Below are positions 16,162 to 24,570 of a stretch of 64,000 bases of DNA, piece by piece (position 1 is the first letter of the stretch; each line of letters opens with the position of its first letter). The notes beneath the pieces are model-generated. The model searched no databases, had not been told where the DNA came from, and saw nothing but the letters and a program-made list of their open reading frames with translations. The stretch is taken from contig NZ_RBAK01000010.1 of NCBI RefSeq assembly GCF_003626595.1, positions 186,001 to 250,000 of the forward strand. The letters run 5' to 3'. Source of the stretch: Micromonospora endolithica (GTDB lineage Bacteria; Actinomycetota; Actinomycetes; Mycobacteriales; Micromonosporaceae). Both the position numbers and the translations under genes were made by a program.

Positions 16162-18765
16162 TCACTGCTTGAGCATGTTGTCCAGCAACAGGGCGCAGCG
16201 GATCAGACCGAGATGGCTGTACGCCTGCGGGTGGTTGCCCAGGCCGCGCTCGGCGAGCGGGTCGTACTGCTCGGGGAGCAGGCCGGTCGGTCCCGCGGTG
16301 AGGATCATCTGCGCGAACAGTTCCTCGGCGTCGGTGCGGCGGCCGGTGCGCAGGTACGCCTCGATCAGCCACGCCGTGCAGATGTGGAAGCCGCCCTCAC
16401 GACCGGGCAGGCCGTCGTCCCAGTGGTAGCGGTAGACGACCGGGCCGCTGCGCAGGTCCGCCTCGATCTTGAGGACGGTGGACAGGAAGCGCGGGTCGTC
16501 ACCCGGGAGCAGCCCGGACAGGCCGATCCAGAGCGACGAGGCGTCCATCTCCTCGTCGCCGTACGCGACGCTGTACGCCTCGGCGTGCTCGTGCCAGCCG
16601 TACTCCAGCACGTTCGCGCCGATCCGGTCGCGCAGCTCCACCCACTCCGGCCGGTCCTCGCCGCCGTGCTGGCGGACGACGTGCAGCGCCCGGTCCACGG
16701 TCATCCAACACATGACCTTGGAGAAGATGTGGTGCCGCGGGGGGAGGCGCGCCTCCCAGATGCCGTGGTCGGGCTCGTGCCAGCGGCGGCGTACCGCCTC
16801 GACCATGTTGTCCAGGACCCGCCACTCGTCGTCGCGGACCGAGCCCCGCGCGTCGGCGACGGCGGCGATCAGGTCGGCGATCGGACCGAAGACGTCGAGC
16901 TGGAGCTGGTGGTTGGCGAGGTTGCCGACCCGCACCGGGCGGGAGCCGGCGTAGCCGGGCAGCGTGTCGATGACCGCCTCGGCGCCCAGCTCGAACCCGT
17001 CGACGGTGTAGAGCGGGTGCAGCCGCTCGGGGTGGCCGCCGGTGCGCTCCACGCAGCCGTCCACCCAGCGCAGGAACGCCTCGGCCTCCTCGGTGGACCC
17101 GAGGTCCACCAGCGCCCGCGCGGTCATCGCCGCGTCGCGAAGCCAGCAGTATCGGTAGTCCCAGTTGCGGACGCCACCCAGTTCCTCCGGCAACGAGGTG
17201 GTCGCCGCGGCGAGGATCGAGCCGGTCGCCTCGTGGCACAGCCCGCGCAGGGTCAGCGCGCTGCGGGCGACCAGGTCGCGGGCGGTGCCGGGCAGCCGAA
17301 GCGAGGCCACCCAGTCCTTCCACGGCTGCTCGGCCGCGGCCTGCCGTTCGTGGATCGGCAGCCGGTGGTGTTCCAGACTGTGGGTGCCGAAGCGCAGTTC
17401 CAGGACGACCTGTCCGCCGGCGGCGGACAGGTCGACGACCGCCTTGGCGGTCTCGTAGCCGCCGTCGTTGCCGACCTCCCACTCGACGCCGGGGGAGTAG
17501 AGCGCGACCGGTTCGTTCGAGCCGAGCACCAGCAGGCCGTCGCCGATCGGCTGGAGCTGCACCGCCACCTGTCCGAACTCGGGTCGGGGCGCGAACTCCA
17601 CCCGGGCCCGGCCGGAACCGGTGAGCACCCGGACCAGGGTCGAGTCCCCGGTGATCACGGCCGGGCCGTCCGGGGTGGTCTCCCGGGCCGGCTTGTCCAG
17701 CCAGTCGGTCACGGTGAGACCGGACCAGCGGGTCTCCACGGTCATCGTGCCGGAACGGTAACGCTGGCCGAGCGGGATGCCGCCGCGCTCGGGGGAGACG
17801 CTGAAGTGCCCGGCGGGGCTGCCACCGACCAGGTCGGCGAAGATCGCCGCCGAGTCCGGCTTGGGGTGGCAGAGCCAGGTCACCTTGGCCTCGGGCGTGA
17901 GCAGCGCCATCGTCCGGCCGTTGGCGATCATCGAGTGCCGCTCGATGGGCACCGCGCGCTCGCCGAAGAGCCAGTGCCGGCGGGTCTCCAGCAGCAGGCC
18001 GAGGGCGCGGGCGGCCTCGATCGGCTCGGCGACCCGGTAGCCGGCCTTCGTGTCGCCCGGTCCGATCTTGATGCCGACGTCCGGGCCGTGCAGGTTGCCG
18101 AAGGCGTTCTCGTCGGTGACGTCGTCGCCGATGAACAGCACCCCGCTGGCCGACAGCTGGGTGCGGAGCTGGTCGACCGCGGTGCCCTTGTGGGTGGCCA
18201 CCACGGACAGCTCGATGACCTCCTTGCCCTGGGTGACGGTAACGTCGTCCCAGGTGGCGGGGCCGCTGCGGACCGCCTCGATGGCGGCGGCGGCGACCTG
18301 CGGGTCGACTCCGCGGGTGTGCACCGCGACGCTGGCCGGCTTGCGCTCCAGGCGTACGCCGGGGTGCGCGGCGGCGATCTCCCGCAGCGCGTCGCGCAGC
18401 CGGGTGCGTACCGCGATCAGCTCGGGGCTGAGCCGCTCGACGAAGCCGATGTCGAACTCGGAGCCGTGGCTGCCGACGAGGTGGACCTCGCTGGGCAGCC
18501 GGGAGAGTGCGGCCAGGTCGCGCAGCGCCCGCCCGGAGACCACCGCCACGGTGGTCTGCGGCAGCGCGGCCAGGGCGCGCACCGCGGCCACCGACTCGGG
18601 CAGCGGTACGGCCTTGCTCGGGTCCTCCACGATCGGCGCGAGCGTGCCGTCGTAGTCACAGGCGATCAGGAGCTGTGGCACCCGGGCGATGCGGCCGATG
18701 GCGGAGCGCAGCTCCGGGTCCATCGTGCCGGCGGCCGGTACGACGATGTCGGTGGGGGCGTTCAC
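16162..18765 (-). CDS. otsB: Trehalose-6-phosphatase fused to a glycoside hydrolase family 15 domain
   Basis: This 867-residue fusion starts with a HAD phosphatase domain (residues 30-265): DYDGTLAPI with Asp 37 and Asp 39, VVSGR, and GDDVTDENAFG. That is trehalose-6-phosphate phosphatase. From about residue 275 a GH15 domain follows, starting ERHSMIANGRTMALL and including NWDYRYCWLRDAAMT and SLWIGLSGLLPGDDPR. GH15 enzymes include glucoamylases and actinobacterial trehalases, so one polypeptide may both make and hydrolyse trehalose or act on related glucans. It overlaps otsA by 4 bp and is downstream of it. The fused form is, as far as I know, seen in other actinobacteria. Confidence 0.9.
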   Translation of the reverse strand: MNAPTDIVVPAAGTMDPELRSAIGRIARVPQLLIACDYDGTLAPIVEDPSKAVPLPESVAAVRALAALPQTTVAVVSGRALRDLAALSRLPSEVHLVGSHGSEFDIGFVERLSPELIAVRTRLRDALREIAAAHPGVRLERKPASVAVHTRGVDPQVAAAAIEAVRSGPATWDDVTVTQGKEVIELSVVATHKGTAVDQLRTQLSASGVLFIGDDVTDENAFGNLHGPDVGIKIGPGDTKAGYRVAEPIEAARALGLLLETRRHWLFGERAVPIERHSMIANGRTMALLTPEAKVTWLCHPKPDSAAIFADLVGGSPAGHFSVSPERGGIPLGQRYRSGTMTVETRWSGLTVTDWLDKPARETTPDGPAVITGDSTLVRVLTGSGRARVEFAPRPEFGQVAVQLQPIGDGLLVLGSNEPVALYSPGVEWEVGNDGGYETAKAVVDLSAAGGQVVLELRFGTHSLEHHRLPIHERQAAAEQPWKDWVASLRLPGTARDLVARSALTLRGLCHEATGSILAAATTSLPEELGGVRNWDYRYCWLRDAAMTARALVDLGSTEEAEAFLRWVDGCVERTGGHPERLHPLYTVDGFELGAEAVIDTLPGYAGSRPVRVGNLANHQLQLDVFGPIADLIAAVADARGSVRDDEWRVLDNMVEAVRRRWHEPDHGIWEARLPPRHHIFSKVMCWMTVDRALHVVRQHGGEDRPEWVELRDRIGANVLEYGWHEHAEAYSVAYGDEEMDASSLWIGLSGLLPGDDPRFLSTVLKIEADLRSGPVVYRYHWDDGLPGREGGFHICTAWLIEAYLRTGRRTDAEELFAQMILTAGPTGLLPEQYDPLAERGLGNHPQAYSHLGLIRCALLLDNMLKQ

Positions 18766-20162
18766 TCGTCCTCCGCGTCGGGCACACCCAGCTCGGTGAG
18801 GAAGGACTTCGCCCAGTGACCCACATCGTGGGTGCGAAGATGGCGTTGCATTGTCCGCATGCGGCGGCGGGCCTCCGGCTTCTCCACGTGCACGGCCCTC
18901 AGCAGGGCGTCCTTGACCGCGTCAGGGTCGTGCGGGTTGCACAGGAACGCCTGGCGCAGCTCGGTCGCGGCGCCGGCGAACTCACTGAGCACGAGTGCAC
19001 CACCCTGGTCGGCGCGGGATGCGACGTACTCCTTGGCCACGAGGTTCATGCCGTCTCGCAGCGGGGTCACCATCATCACGTCGGCAGCGGCGTACATCGC
19101 GGCCAGCTCAGTGCGACTGTACGACTGATGCAGATAATGCACCGCCGGCACGCCGACCCTGCCGAATTCACCATTAATCCGACCAACCTCGCGCTCCACC
19201 TTGACCCGTAGTGCCTGGTAGTGCTCGACCCGCTCGCGGCTCGGGGTGGCCACCTGCACCATAACCGCATCCGGAACTGTCAACTTTCCGTCAGCCAGCA
19301 ACTCGCGGAACGCCTTGAGCCGCAACTCGATGCCCTTGGTGTAATCCAGCCGGTCGACGCCCAGGATGATCGTCTTCGGGTTGCCCAGCTCCTCGCGGAT
19401 CTCCTTGGCGCGGGCCTGGATCGCCGGGTCGGCGGCCAGCCGTTCCATCTCCTGGGTGTCGATGGAGATCGGGAACGCGCCCGCCTTCACCTGCCGGCCG
19501 TCGACCTGGATCATCTGGCCCTCGTACCGCAGGCCGAGCAGGTGCCGGGCCAGCCGGACGAAGTTCTGCGCGGCCAACCGCTGCTGGAACCCGACCAGGT
19601 CGGAGCCGAGCAGGCCGCGGAGGATCTCGGTGCGGAACGGCATCTGCATGAACAGCTCGATCGGCGGGAACGGGATGTGCAGGAAGAACCCGATCCGCAG
19701 GTCCGGTCGCAGCTCCCGCAGCATCGCCGGGACGAGCTGGAGCTGGTAGTCCTGCACCCAGACCGTGGCCCCCTCGGCGGCGACCTCCGCCGCGGCCTCC
19801 GCGAAGCGGGCGTTCACCAGCCGGTACGCCTCCCGCCAGCGACGCTTGTAGGCCGGTGTCTCGACCGCGTCGTGGTAGAGCGGCCAGATCGTGGCGTTGG
19901 ACTGGCCCTCGTAGTAGCGCTCCAGTTCCTCGGCGCTCAGCGGCACCGGGTGCAGTCGGATGCCCTCCAGGTCGAACGGCTCGGGGGCCGCGCCGGTGCC
20001 ACCGGCCCAGCCGACCCAGGTGCCCTTGTGTTCGGCGAGGACGGGGTGCAGTGCGGTCACCAGCCCACCCGGGCTGCGTCGCCACTGCCGTCCCTCGGGT
20101 GTGCTCACCTCGTCGACCGGCAGTCGGTTCGCCACTACGACAAAGGAGCTGCGGACGGTCAC
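18762..20162 (-). CDS. otsA: Trehalose-6-phosphate synthase
   Basis: This 466-residue GT20 enzyme makes trehalose 6-phosphate from a nucleotide-glucose and glucose 6-phosphate in the cytoplasm. Visible motifs are VVANRLPVD, RRSPGGLVTAL, VWVQDYQLQLVP, GFFLHIPFPP, the basic VDRLDYTKGI and the C-terminal DGMNLVAKEYVA and LSEFAGAATEL. The start is GTG, with GGAGG 10 nt upstream. Its stop overlaps the start of the otsB-GH15 gene, so the two trehalose steps are translationally coupled. Confidence 0.96.
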   Translation of the reverse strand: MTVRSSFVVVANRLPVDEVSTPEGRQWRRSPGGLVTALHPVLAEHKGTWVGWAGGTGAAPEPFDLEGIRLHPVPLSAEELERYYEGQSNATIWPLYHDAVETPAYKRRWREAYRLVNARFAEAAAEVAAEGATVWVQDYQLQLVPAMLRELRPDLRIGFFLHIPFPPIELFMQMPFRTEILRGLLGSDLVGFQQRLAAQNFVRLARHLLGLRYEGQMIQVDGRQVKAGAFPISIDTQEMERLAADPAIQARAKEIREELGNPKTIILGVDRLDYTKGIELRLKAFRELLADGKLTVPDAVMVQVATPSRERVEHYQALRVKVEREVGRINGEFGRVGVPAVHYLHQSYSRTELAAMYAAADVMMVTPLRDGMNLVAKEYVASRADQGGALVLSEFAGAATELRQAFLCNPHDPDAVKDALLRAVHVEKPEARRRMRTMQRHLRTHDVGHWAKSFLTELGVPDAEDE

Positions 20163-20479
20163 GTTCGGCCACCTCCAGGTGCTGACGGGTCAACCGCGAT
20201 GAGCGTACTGAGCGTAGCTGCGGCGTCTGGGGCCCCGTGCCGGAGTTACCTACCCGTCCCGAGCCGGCCGAATCCGGGACGTGATCTTCTCGACAGACGG
20301 ACCCCACCGGCGCGCCGCCGTACTGCCCGGGCGGGGTGATGTGGGCGCGGCGGAGCGTACCTGTCAGGATTGACGACGGCGTGCGCGTAGCCGGCCCCCG
20401 GCCGGCGGCGGCGGGCGGACCTCGCAGCCCGCGCCCGCGCGCCGACCCGCGATCGCAACCTACGGAGGTAGCCCGCACC
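20163..20479. other. Divergent intergenic region between otsA and ettA
   Basis: These 317 bp hold the promoters of two divergent genes. GAGCGTA occurs twice with a 9-bp period (20,201-20,207 and 20,210-20,216), and its complement TACGCTC could supply a -10 for otsA. TTGACG at 20,370 and CAGGAT at 20,365 lie on the ettA side, but I see no fully convincing -35/-10 pair. GGAGG at 20,464-20,468 is the ettA ribosome site. No gene is apparent. Confidence 0.5.
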
Positions 20480-22156
20480 GTGGCCCAGTACATCTACGTC
20501 CTGGAAAAGGCGCGCAAGGCGCACGGCGACAAGGTCGTGCTCGACAACGTGACGCTGAGCTTCCTGCCGGGGGCCAAGATCGGTGTGGTCGGCCCGAACG
20601 GCGCCGGTAAGTCCAGCCTCCTCAAGATCATGGCAGGGCTGGACCGGCCGAGCAACGGCGAGGCCCGGCTGATGCCCGGCTACAGCGTGGGCATGCTCGC
20701 GCAGGAGCCCCCGCTCAACGACGCCAAGACCGTCCTCGGCAACGTCGAGGAGGCGGTGGCCGAGACGAAGGCGAAGCTGGAGCGGTTCAACAAGATCGCC
20801 GAGCAGATGGCGACGGACTACTCCGACGAGCTGATGGAGGAGATGGGCCGGCTCCAGGAGGAGCTGGACCACGCCGACGCGTGGGACATCGACTCCAAGC
20901 TCGAACTGGCCATGGACGCGCTGCGCTGCCCGCCGCCCGACGCCGACGTCACCCAGCTCTCCGGTGGCGAACGGCGCCGGGTCGCGCTGTGCAAGCTGCT
21001 GCTGGAGGCCCCCGACCTGCTGTTGCTCGACGAGCCCACCAACCACCTGGACGCGGAGAGCGTGCAGTGGCTGGAGCAGCACCTGGCCAAGTACGCCGGC
21101 ACCGTCATCGCCATCACCCACGACCGGTACTTCCTGGACAACGTGGCCGGCTGGATCCTGGAACTGGACCGGGGCCGGGCCGTCGGGTACGAGGGCAACT
21201 ACTCCACCTATCTGGAGAAGAAGGCCGCCCGACTGGCCGTCGAGGGTCGCCGCGACGCCAAGATGAAGAAGCGCCTCTCCGAGGAACTGGAGTGGGTCCG
21301 CTCCAACGCCAAGGCCCGGCAGACCAAGTCCAAGGCCCGCCTCGACCGGTACGACGAGATGGCCACCGAGGCGGAGAAGACCCGGAAGCTCGACTTCGAG
21401 GAGATCCAGATCCCGCCGGGCCCGCGTCTGGGCAGCACGGTGATCGAGGCGCAGGGGCTCAGCAAGGGCTTCGGCGACCGGCTGCTGATCGACAACCTGT
21501 CGTTCTCGCTGCCGCGCAACGGCATCGTCGGCATCATCGGCCCGAACGGCGTCGGCAAGACCACCCTGTTCAAGACCATCGTCGGGCTGGAGGAGCCGAC
21601 CGGCGGCGAGGTCCGGGTCGGCCCGACCGTCTCCCTGTCGTACGTCGACCAGAACCGCCAGGGACTCGACGGCGACAAGACGGTCTGGGAGGTCGTCTCC
21701 GACGGCCTCGACTACCTGATGGTGGGCAAGGTCGAGATGCCGTCCCGGGCGTACATCGCCGCGTTCGGCTTCAAGGGGCCGGACCAGCAGAAGCCGACCA
21801 AGGTCCTCTCCGGCGGCGAGCGCAACCGGCTCAACCTGGCGCTGACGCTGAAGATCGGCGGCAACGTGATCCTGCTCGACGAGCCGACCAACGACCTGGA
21901 CGTGGAGACGCTGTCCAGCCTGGAGAACGCGCTGCTGGAGTTCCCCGGCTGCGCCGTGGTCATCTCCCACGACCGGATGTTCCTCGACCGGGTCGCCACG
22001 CACATCCTGGCCTGGGAGGGCGACGACCAGGACCCGGCGAAGTGGTTCTGGTTCGAGGGCAACTTCGAGGCGTACGAGAAGAACAAGGTCGACCGGCTGG
22101 GCGCCGACGCGGCCCGCCCGCACCGGGTGACCTACCGCAAGCTGACCCGTGACTGA
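20480..22156 (+). CDS. ettA: Energy-dependent translational throttle ABC-F protein EttA
   Basis: This 558-residue soluble ABC-F protein has two ATPase domains and no membrane segments: Walker A GPNGAGKSS (about residue 40) and GPNGVGKTT (about 357), signature LSGGERRRVALCKLLL and LSGGERNRLNLAL, Walker B LLLLDEPTNHLD and ILLDEPTNDLD. The linker with KAKLERFNKIAEQM and KARQTKSKARLDRYDEM is typical of EttA, which binds the ribosomal E site and gates the first elongation steps according to the ADP/ATP ratio. The GTG start is set by GGAGG at 20,464. The thioesterase gene follows after 13 bp. Confidence 0.95.
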   Translation: MAQYIYVLEKARKAHGDKVVLDNVTLSFLPGAKIGVVGPNGAGKSSLLKIMAGLDRPSNGEARLMPGYSVGMLAQEPPLNDAKTVLGNVEEAVAETKAKLERFNKIAEQMATDYSDELMEEMGRLQEELDHADAWDIDSKLELAMDALRCPPPDADVTQLSGGERRRVALCKLLLEAPDLLLLDEPTNHLDAESVQWLEQHLAKYAGTVIAITHDRYFLDNVAGWILELDRGRAVGYEGNYSTYLEKKAARLAVEGRRDAKMKKRLSEELEWVRSNAKARQTKSKARLDRYDEMATEAEKTRKLDFEEIQIPPGPRLGSTVIEAQGLSKGFGDRLLIDNLSFSLPRNGIVGIIGPNGVGKTTLFKTIVGLEEPTGGEVRVGPTVSLSYVDQNRQGLDGDKTVWEVVSDGLDYLMVGKVEMPSRAYIAAFGFKGPDQQKPTKVLSGGERNRLNLALTLKIGGNVILLDEPTNDLDVETLSSLENALLEFPGCAVVISHDRMFLDRVATHILAWEGDDQDPAKWFWFEGNFEAYEKNKVDRLGADAARPHRVTYRKLTRD

Positions 22157-22169
22157 CCGGTGCTGACCC

Positions 22170-22616
22170 TTGTCTGACCGTTTCGTCTACCACTGCACGC
22201 TGCGCTGGTCCGACCTCGACGCGTACGGCCACATCAACAACTCGCGCTTCCTCACCCTGTACGAGGAGGCGCGGGTGGCGTTGATGTTCGCCGGCGGCCG
22301 GGCGTGGGGAGTCGGCTCGTTCGCCGACGGGGTGGTCATCGCCCGGCACGAGGTCGACTACCTGCGCCCGGTCGACTACGCCCTCGGCCGGGCGACCGCC
22401 GAGGCCGCCCCGACGGTGCGGATCGAGCTGTGGGTGGAGGAGATCCGGGCGGCCTCGTTCACCGTCGCCTACGAGTTGTACGACGGTGACACCCTGGCCA
22501 GCCGGGCCCGCTCGGTGCTGGTGCCGTTCGACCTGACCCGGCAGCGGCCCCGGCGGATCTCCCCGGAGGAGCGCAGGTTCCTGCTCTCGTACGCCCCGGG
22601 CGGGACCGTGACATGA
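22170..22616 (+). CDS. Acyl-CoA thioesterase (hotdog fold, 4HBT family)
   Basis: This 148-residue hotdog-fold protein has the 4HBT motif WSDLDAYGHINNSRFLTLYEEAR near its N-terminus, with the catalytic aspartate in the D-x-Y-G-H-x-N-N sequence. These enzymes hydrolyse acyl-CoA thioesters; the chain specificity is unknown. The start appears to be TTG (MSDRFVYHCTLRW), because no ATG or GTG lies between the ettA stop and the conserved motif in this frame. It overlaps the next gene by 4 bp. Confidence 0.88.
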   Translation: MSDRFVYHCTLRWSDLDAYGHINNSRFLTLYEEARVALMFAGGRAWGVGSFADGVVIARHEVDYLRPVDYALGRATAEAAPTVRIELWVEEIRAASFTVAYELYDGDTLASRARSVLVPFDLTRQRPRRISPEERRFLLSYAPGGTVT

Positions 22617-23296
22617 CCGGGCACGGCCTCGTCGACGTCGCCGACGCCGGCGCGTTCCTGGCTCGCCTGGTGCGACTGGACCCGGCCGCCGTGGTACGGC
22701 TGCGGCCCGGCGCGGCTCCGGCGCGTACGGCCCTCTGGGCCCGTCTGCCGTGGGGCGTGCTGGTGGTCCGCACGGTGGCCGGAGACGGCCCGGGTGACGT
22801 GACCGTGGCGGCCGGCGAGCTGCTCGCCGAGCTGGCGGCGGGTGGCCCCGCGCTGCCGGCGCGCCGCGACGCGCAGTGGCGTTGGCCGCTGCCGCCCGGC
22901 ACCAGCCGGCGGGTGGAGAACCTGCCCGCGGTGCAGCTGCGGCGGATCGCCGAGGCGGCGGCGGGCGCGCTGCGCGACGCGACCGCGCACGGGGTGGCCG
23001 GGCGGGCGGTGGGCCAGCGGGCGGTACGCGACGCGCTGCTCGACCACGTGCCCGTGGTGGTGACCCCGGACGACCCGTCCGGCGCGCCGGTGGAGGTGTC
23101 GCAGCGACTGGTGCAGGGCGTGGTCCGGATGGGCTTCCTCGGGCCGGACGGTGCGGGTGCGCCCGGCGGGGTCGGCGACGTTCAGGTGCGTGCGGCCGGC
23201 CGTTGGGTCGGACTGGTGGGGCCGTACGGAGCGGCATGGTCGCAGAAGGCGACGGATCTTGTTGTCCGACCCGTCCCAACTCATACCTTCGGATGA
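22613..23296 (+). CDS. Conserved actinobacterial protein of unknown function
   Basis: This 227-residue protein starts with ATG inside the thioesterase stop (ATGA). It is rich in alanine, valine, arginine and glycine, with no signal peptide or membrane segment. Fragments such as DAGAFLARLVRLDPAAVVRLR, LWARLPWGVLVVRTV, VENLPAVQLRRIAEAAAGALRDA and GRWVGLVGPYGAAW look like a compact globular domain. I do not recognise a catalytic motif. Coupling to the thioesterase, and to ettA before it, suggests constitutive co-expression. Confidence 0.8.
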   Translation: MTGHGLVDVADAGAFLARLVRLDPAAVVRLRPGAAPARTALWARLPWGVLVVRTVAGDGPGDVTVAAGELLAELAAGGPALPARRDAQWRWPLPPGTSRRVENLPAVQLRRIAEAAAGALRDATAHGVAGRAVGQRAVRDALLDHVPVVVTPDDPSGAPVEVSQRLVQGVVRMGFLGPDGAGAPGGVGDVQVRAAGRWVGLVGPYGAAWSQKATDLVVRPVPTHTFG

Positions 23297-23427
23297 CCCC
23301 GATTCATTCTTCTGGCCTGGTGCTGCCGTTGGGGGGGTGCTTCAACCCGGCTGTCCGGGTACCGTCCATCCTCGGATCCAACGCACCGTAGGCGGCTGGA
23401 TCCGCTGGGGAGTGAGGTGCGCGAGCG

Positions 23428-24015
23428 ATGCCGTGGTGGTCATGGCGCCCCGGTCCCGCCAATGACGGCGGTGAGCCGGAAGGTCGGAGCGGGATCACAG
23501 TGGACAGCACCGTCCGGGTCGGACCACCGGCCCCGCGTCAGCCGGGTGACAACTGCCCGACCGTGGACCGGCCGGTGATCGCCGCCATGCCGGCCACCGT
23601 CGCGCCGGTCACCCTGAGCCGGGTCTGCGACGCGCTGGACCTGCTCGACGTGCGTTACCTGGCCGACGGCGACGGCAACCTGCTGGCCATGTGGGAGCGG
23701 CACGCGGTGCTGGTCACCCTCGAGGGCCCGGAGGACGAGATCCTGGTGATGCGGGCCCGTCCACACGCGACGGTCCCGCCGGACTGGGAGGACCGGGCCT
23801 ACCGGGTGGTCAACGAGTGGAACCACACCCGGCGCTTCTGCAAGGCCTACATCGGCGACCCGACCGAGCGCGGGCAGCTGCCCATCTACGCCGAACTCCA
23901 GGTGCCGTTCGGCGCGGGGGCGCACGACGCCCTGCTGGTCGAGATGCTCGACTGCGGCGCGGCGGTGGCGACCAGTTTCGTCGACTGGTTGCACGACGAG
24001 GGCGCCCTGCTCTGA
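23428..24015 (+). CDS. YbjN domain-containing protein
   Basis: This 195-residue protein carries a YbjN domain over residues 60-190: VTLSRVCDALDLLDVRYLAD, NLLAMWERHAVLVTLEG, YRVVNEWNHTRRFCKAYIG, and a C-terminal GAAVATSFVDWLHDEGALL. YbjN proteins resemble type III secretion chaperones in fold and have been linked to stress and motility in enterobacteria; their role in actinobacteria is unclear. The ATG start gives MPWWSWRPG. The first 50 residues are low-complexity and probably disordered. Confidence 0.85.
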   Translation: MPWWSWRPGPANDGGEPEGRSGITVDSTVRVGPPAPRQPGDNCPTVDRPVIAAMPATVAPVTLSRVCDALDLLDVRYLADGDGNLLAMWERHAVLVTLEGPEDEILVMRARPHATVPPDWEDRAYRVVNEWNHTRRFCKAYIGDPTERGQLPIYAELQVPFGAGAHDALLVEMLDCGAAVATSFVDWLHDEGALL

Positions 24016-24047
24016 CCGCCGGCCGGCGCCGGCCCGCACCGGCCGGT

Positions 24048-24069
24048 CCGCGGGGCCGAGGCCCCGCGG
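24048..24069. terminator. Bidirectional terminator hairpin between ybjN-like gene and glbO
   Basis: A 9-bp perfect GC stem (CCGCGGGGC at 24,048-24,056 with its complement at 24,061-24,069) and a CGAG tetraloop lie between convergent genes. Flanking CCGGCCGG tracts could extend the structure. Confidence 0.65.
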
Positions 24070-24090
24070 CCGCCGCCCGCGGTGCGGCCG

Positions 24091-24519
24091 TCAGGCCGGA
24101 CCGGCCGGGTCCTCCATCATGTTGACCATGAAGTACGCGGCCCGCTCCAGATAGTCCCAGAGCGCGGCGGCCAGCTGCGGCGGCAGGTCGAGCCGATCCA
24201 CCGCGTGGCGCATGTGCAGCAGCCAGGCGTCCCGCTCCGCCGCGCCGATCCGGAAGGGCGCGTGCCGCATCCGCAGGCGGGGGTGGCCGCGCTGGCTGGA
24301 GTAGGTGTTCGGACCGCCCCAGTACTGCATCAGGAACAGGGTGAGCCGGTCGGCGGCCGGGCCCAGGTCCTCCTCCGGGTACATCGGGCGAAGCAGCGGA
24401 TCGGTGGCGACGCCGGCATAGAACTCGTCGACCAGCTTGCGGAAGGTGGGCTCGCCGCCGATCGCCTCGAAGAGGGTCGTCGACGCACCGGGACGGTCCG
24501 ATTCACCTGCGGCAGTCAC
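24091..24519 (-). CDS. glbO: Group II truncated hemoglobin
   Basis: This 142-residue protein is a 2-over-2 globin of the GlbO type: LFEAIGGEPTFRKLVDEFYAGV, PMYPEEDLGPAADRLTLFLMQYWGGP with the group II tyrosine/tryptophan pattern, and the proximal histidine in RMRHAPFRIG. The end has AAYFMVNMMEDP. Group II globins bind O2 tightly and are thought to help respiration or detoxify peroxide and NO. The start is GTG with a GGATGG site upstream. It stands alone, convergent with the YbjN gene. Confidence 0.95.
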   Translation of the reverse strand: MTAAGESDRPGASTTLFEAIGGEPTFRKLVDEFYAGVATDPLLRPMYPEEDLGPAADRLTLFLMQYWGGPNTYSSQRGHPRLRMRHAPFRIGAAERDAWLLHMRHAVDRLDLPPQLAAALWDYLERAAYFMVNMMEDPAGPA

Positions 24520-24570
24520 CGTTCCATCCTGCCAGGCGACCGGCGTGCCGTCCGGGGTGCCCGTTGTGCG

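Noticed and set aside
16213..18819. 868-codon plus-strand frame opposite the otsB-GH15 gene
   Set aside because: It mirrors the third-position GC bias of the real gene and shows no recognisable motif.
20246..22123. 625-codon minus-strand frame opposite ettA
   Set aside because: Composition is V/G/L/R/Q-rich low complexity, while the plus strand carries both ABC motifs.
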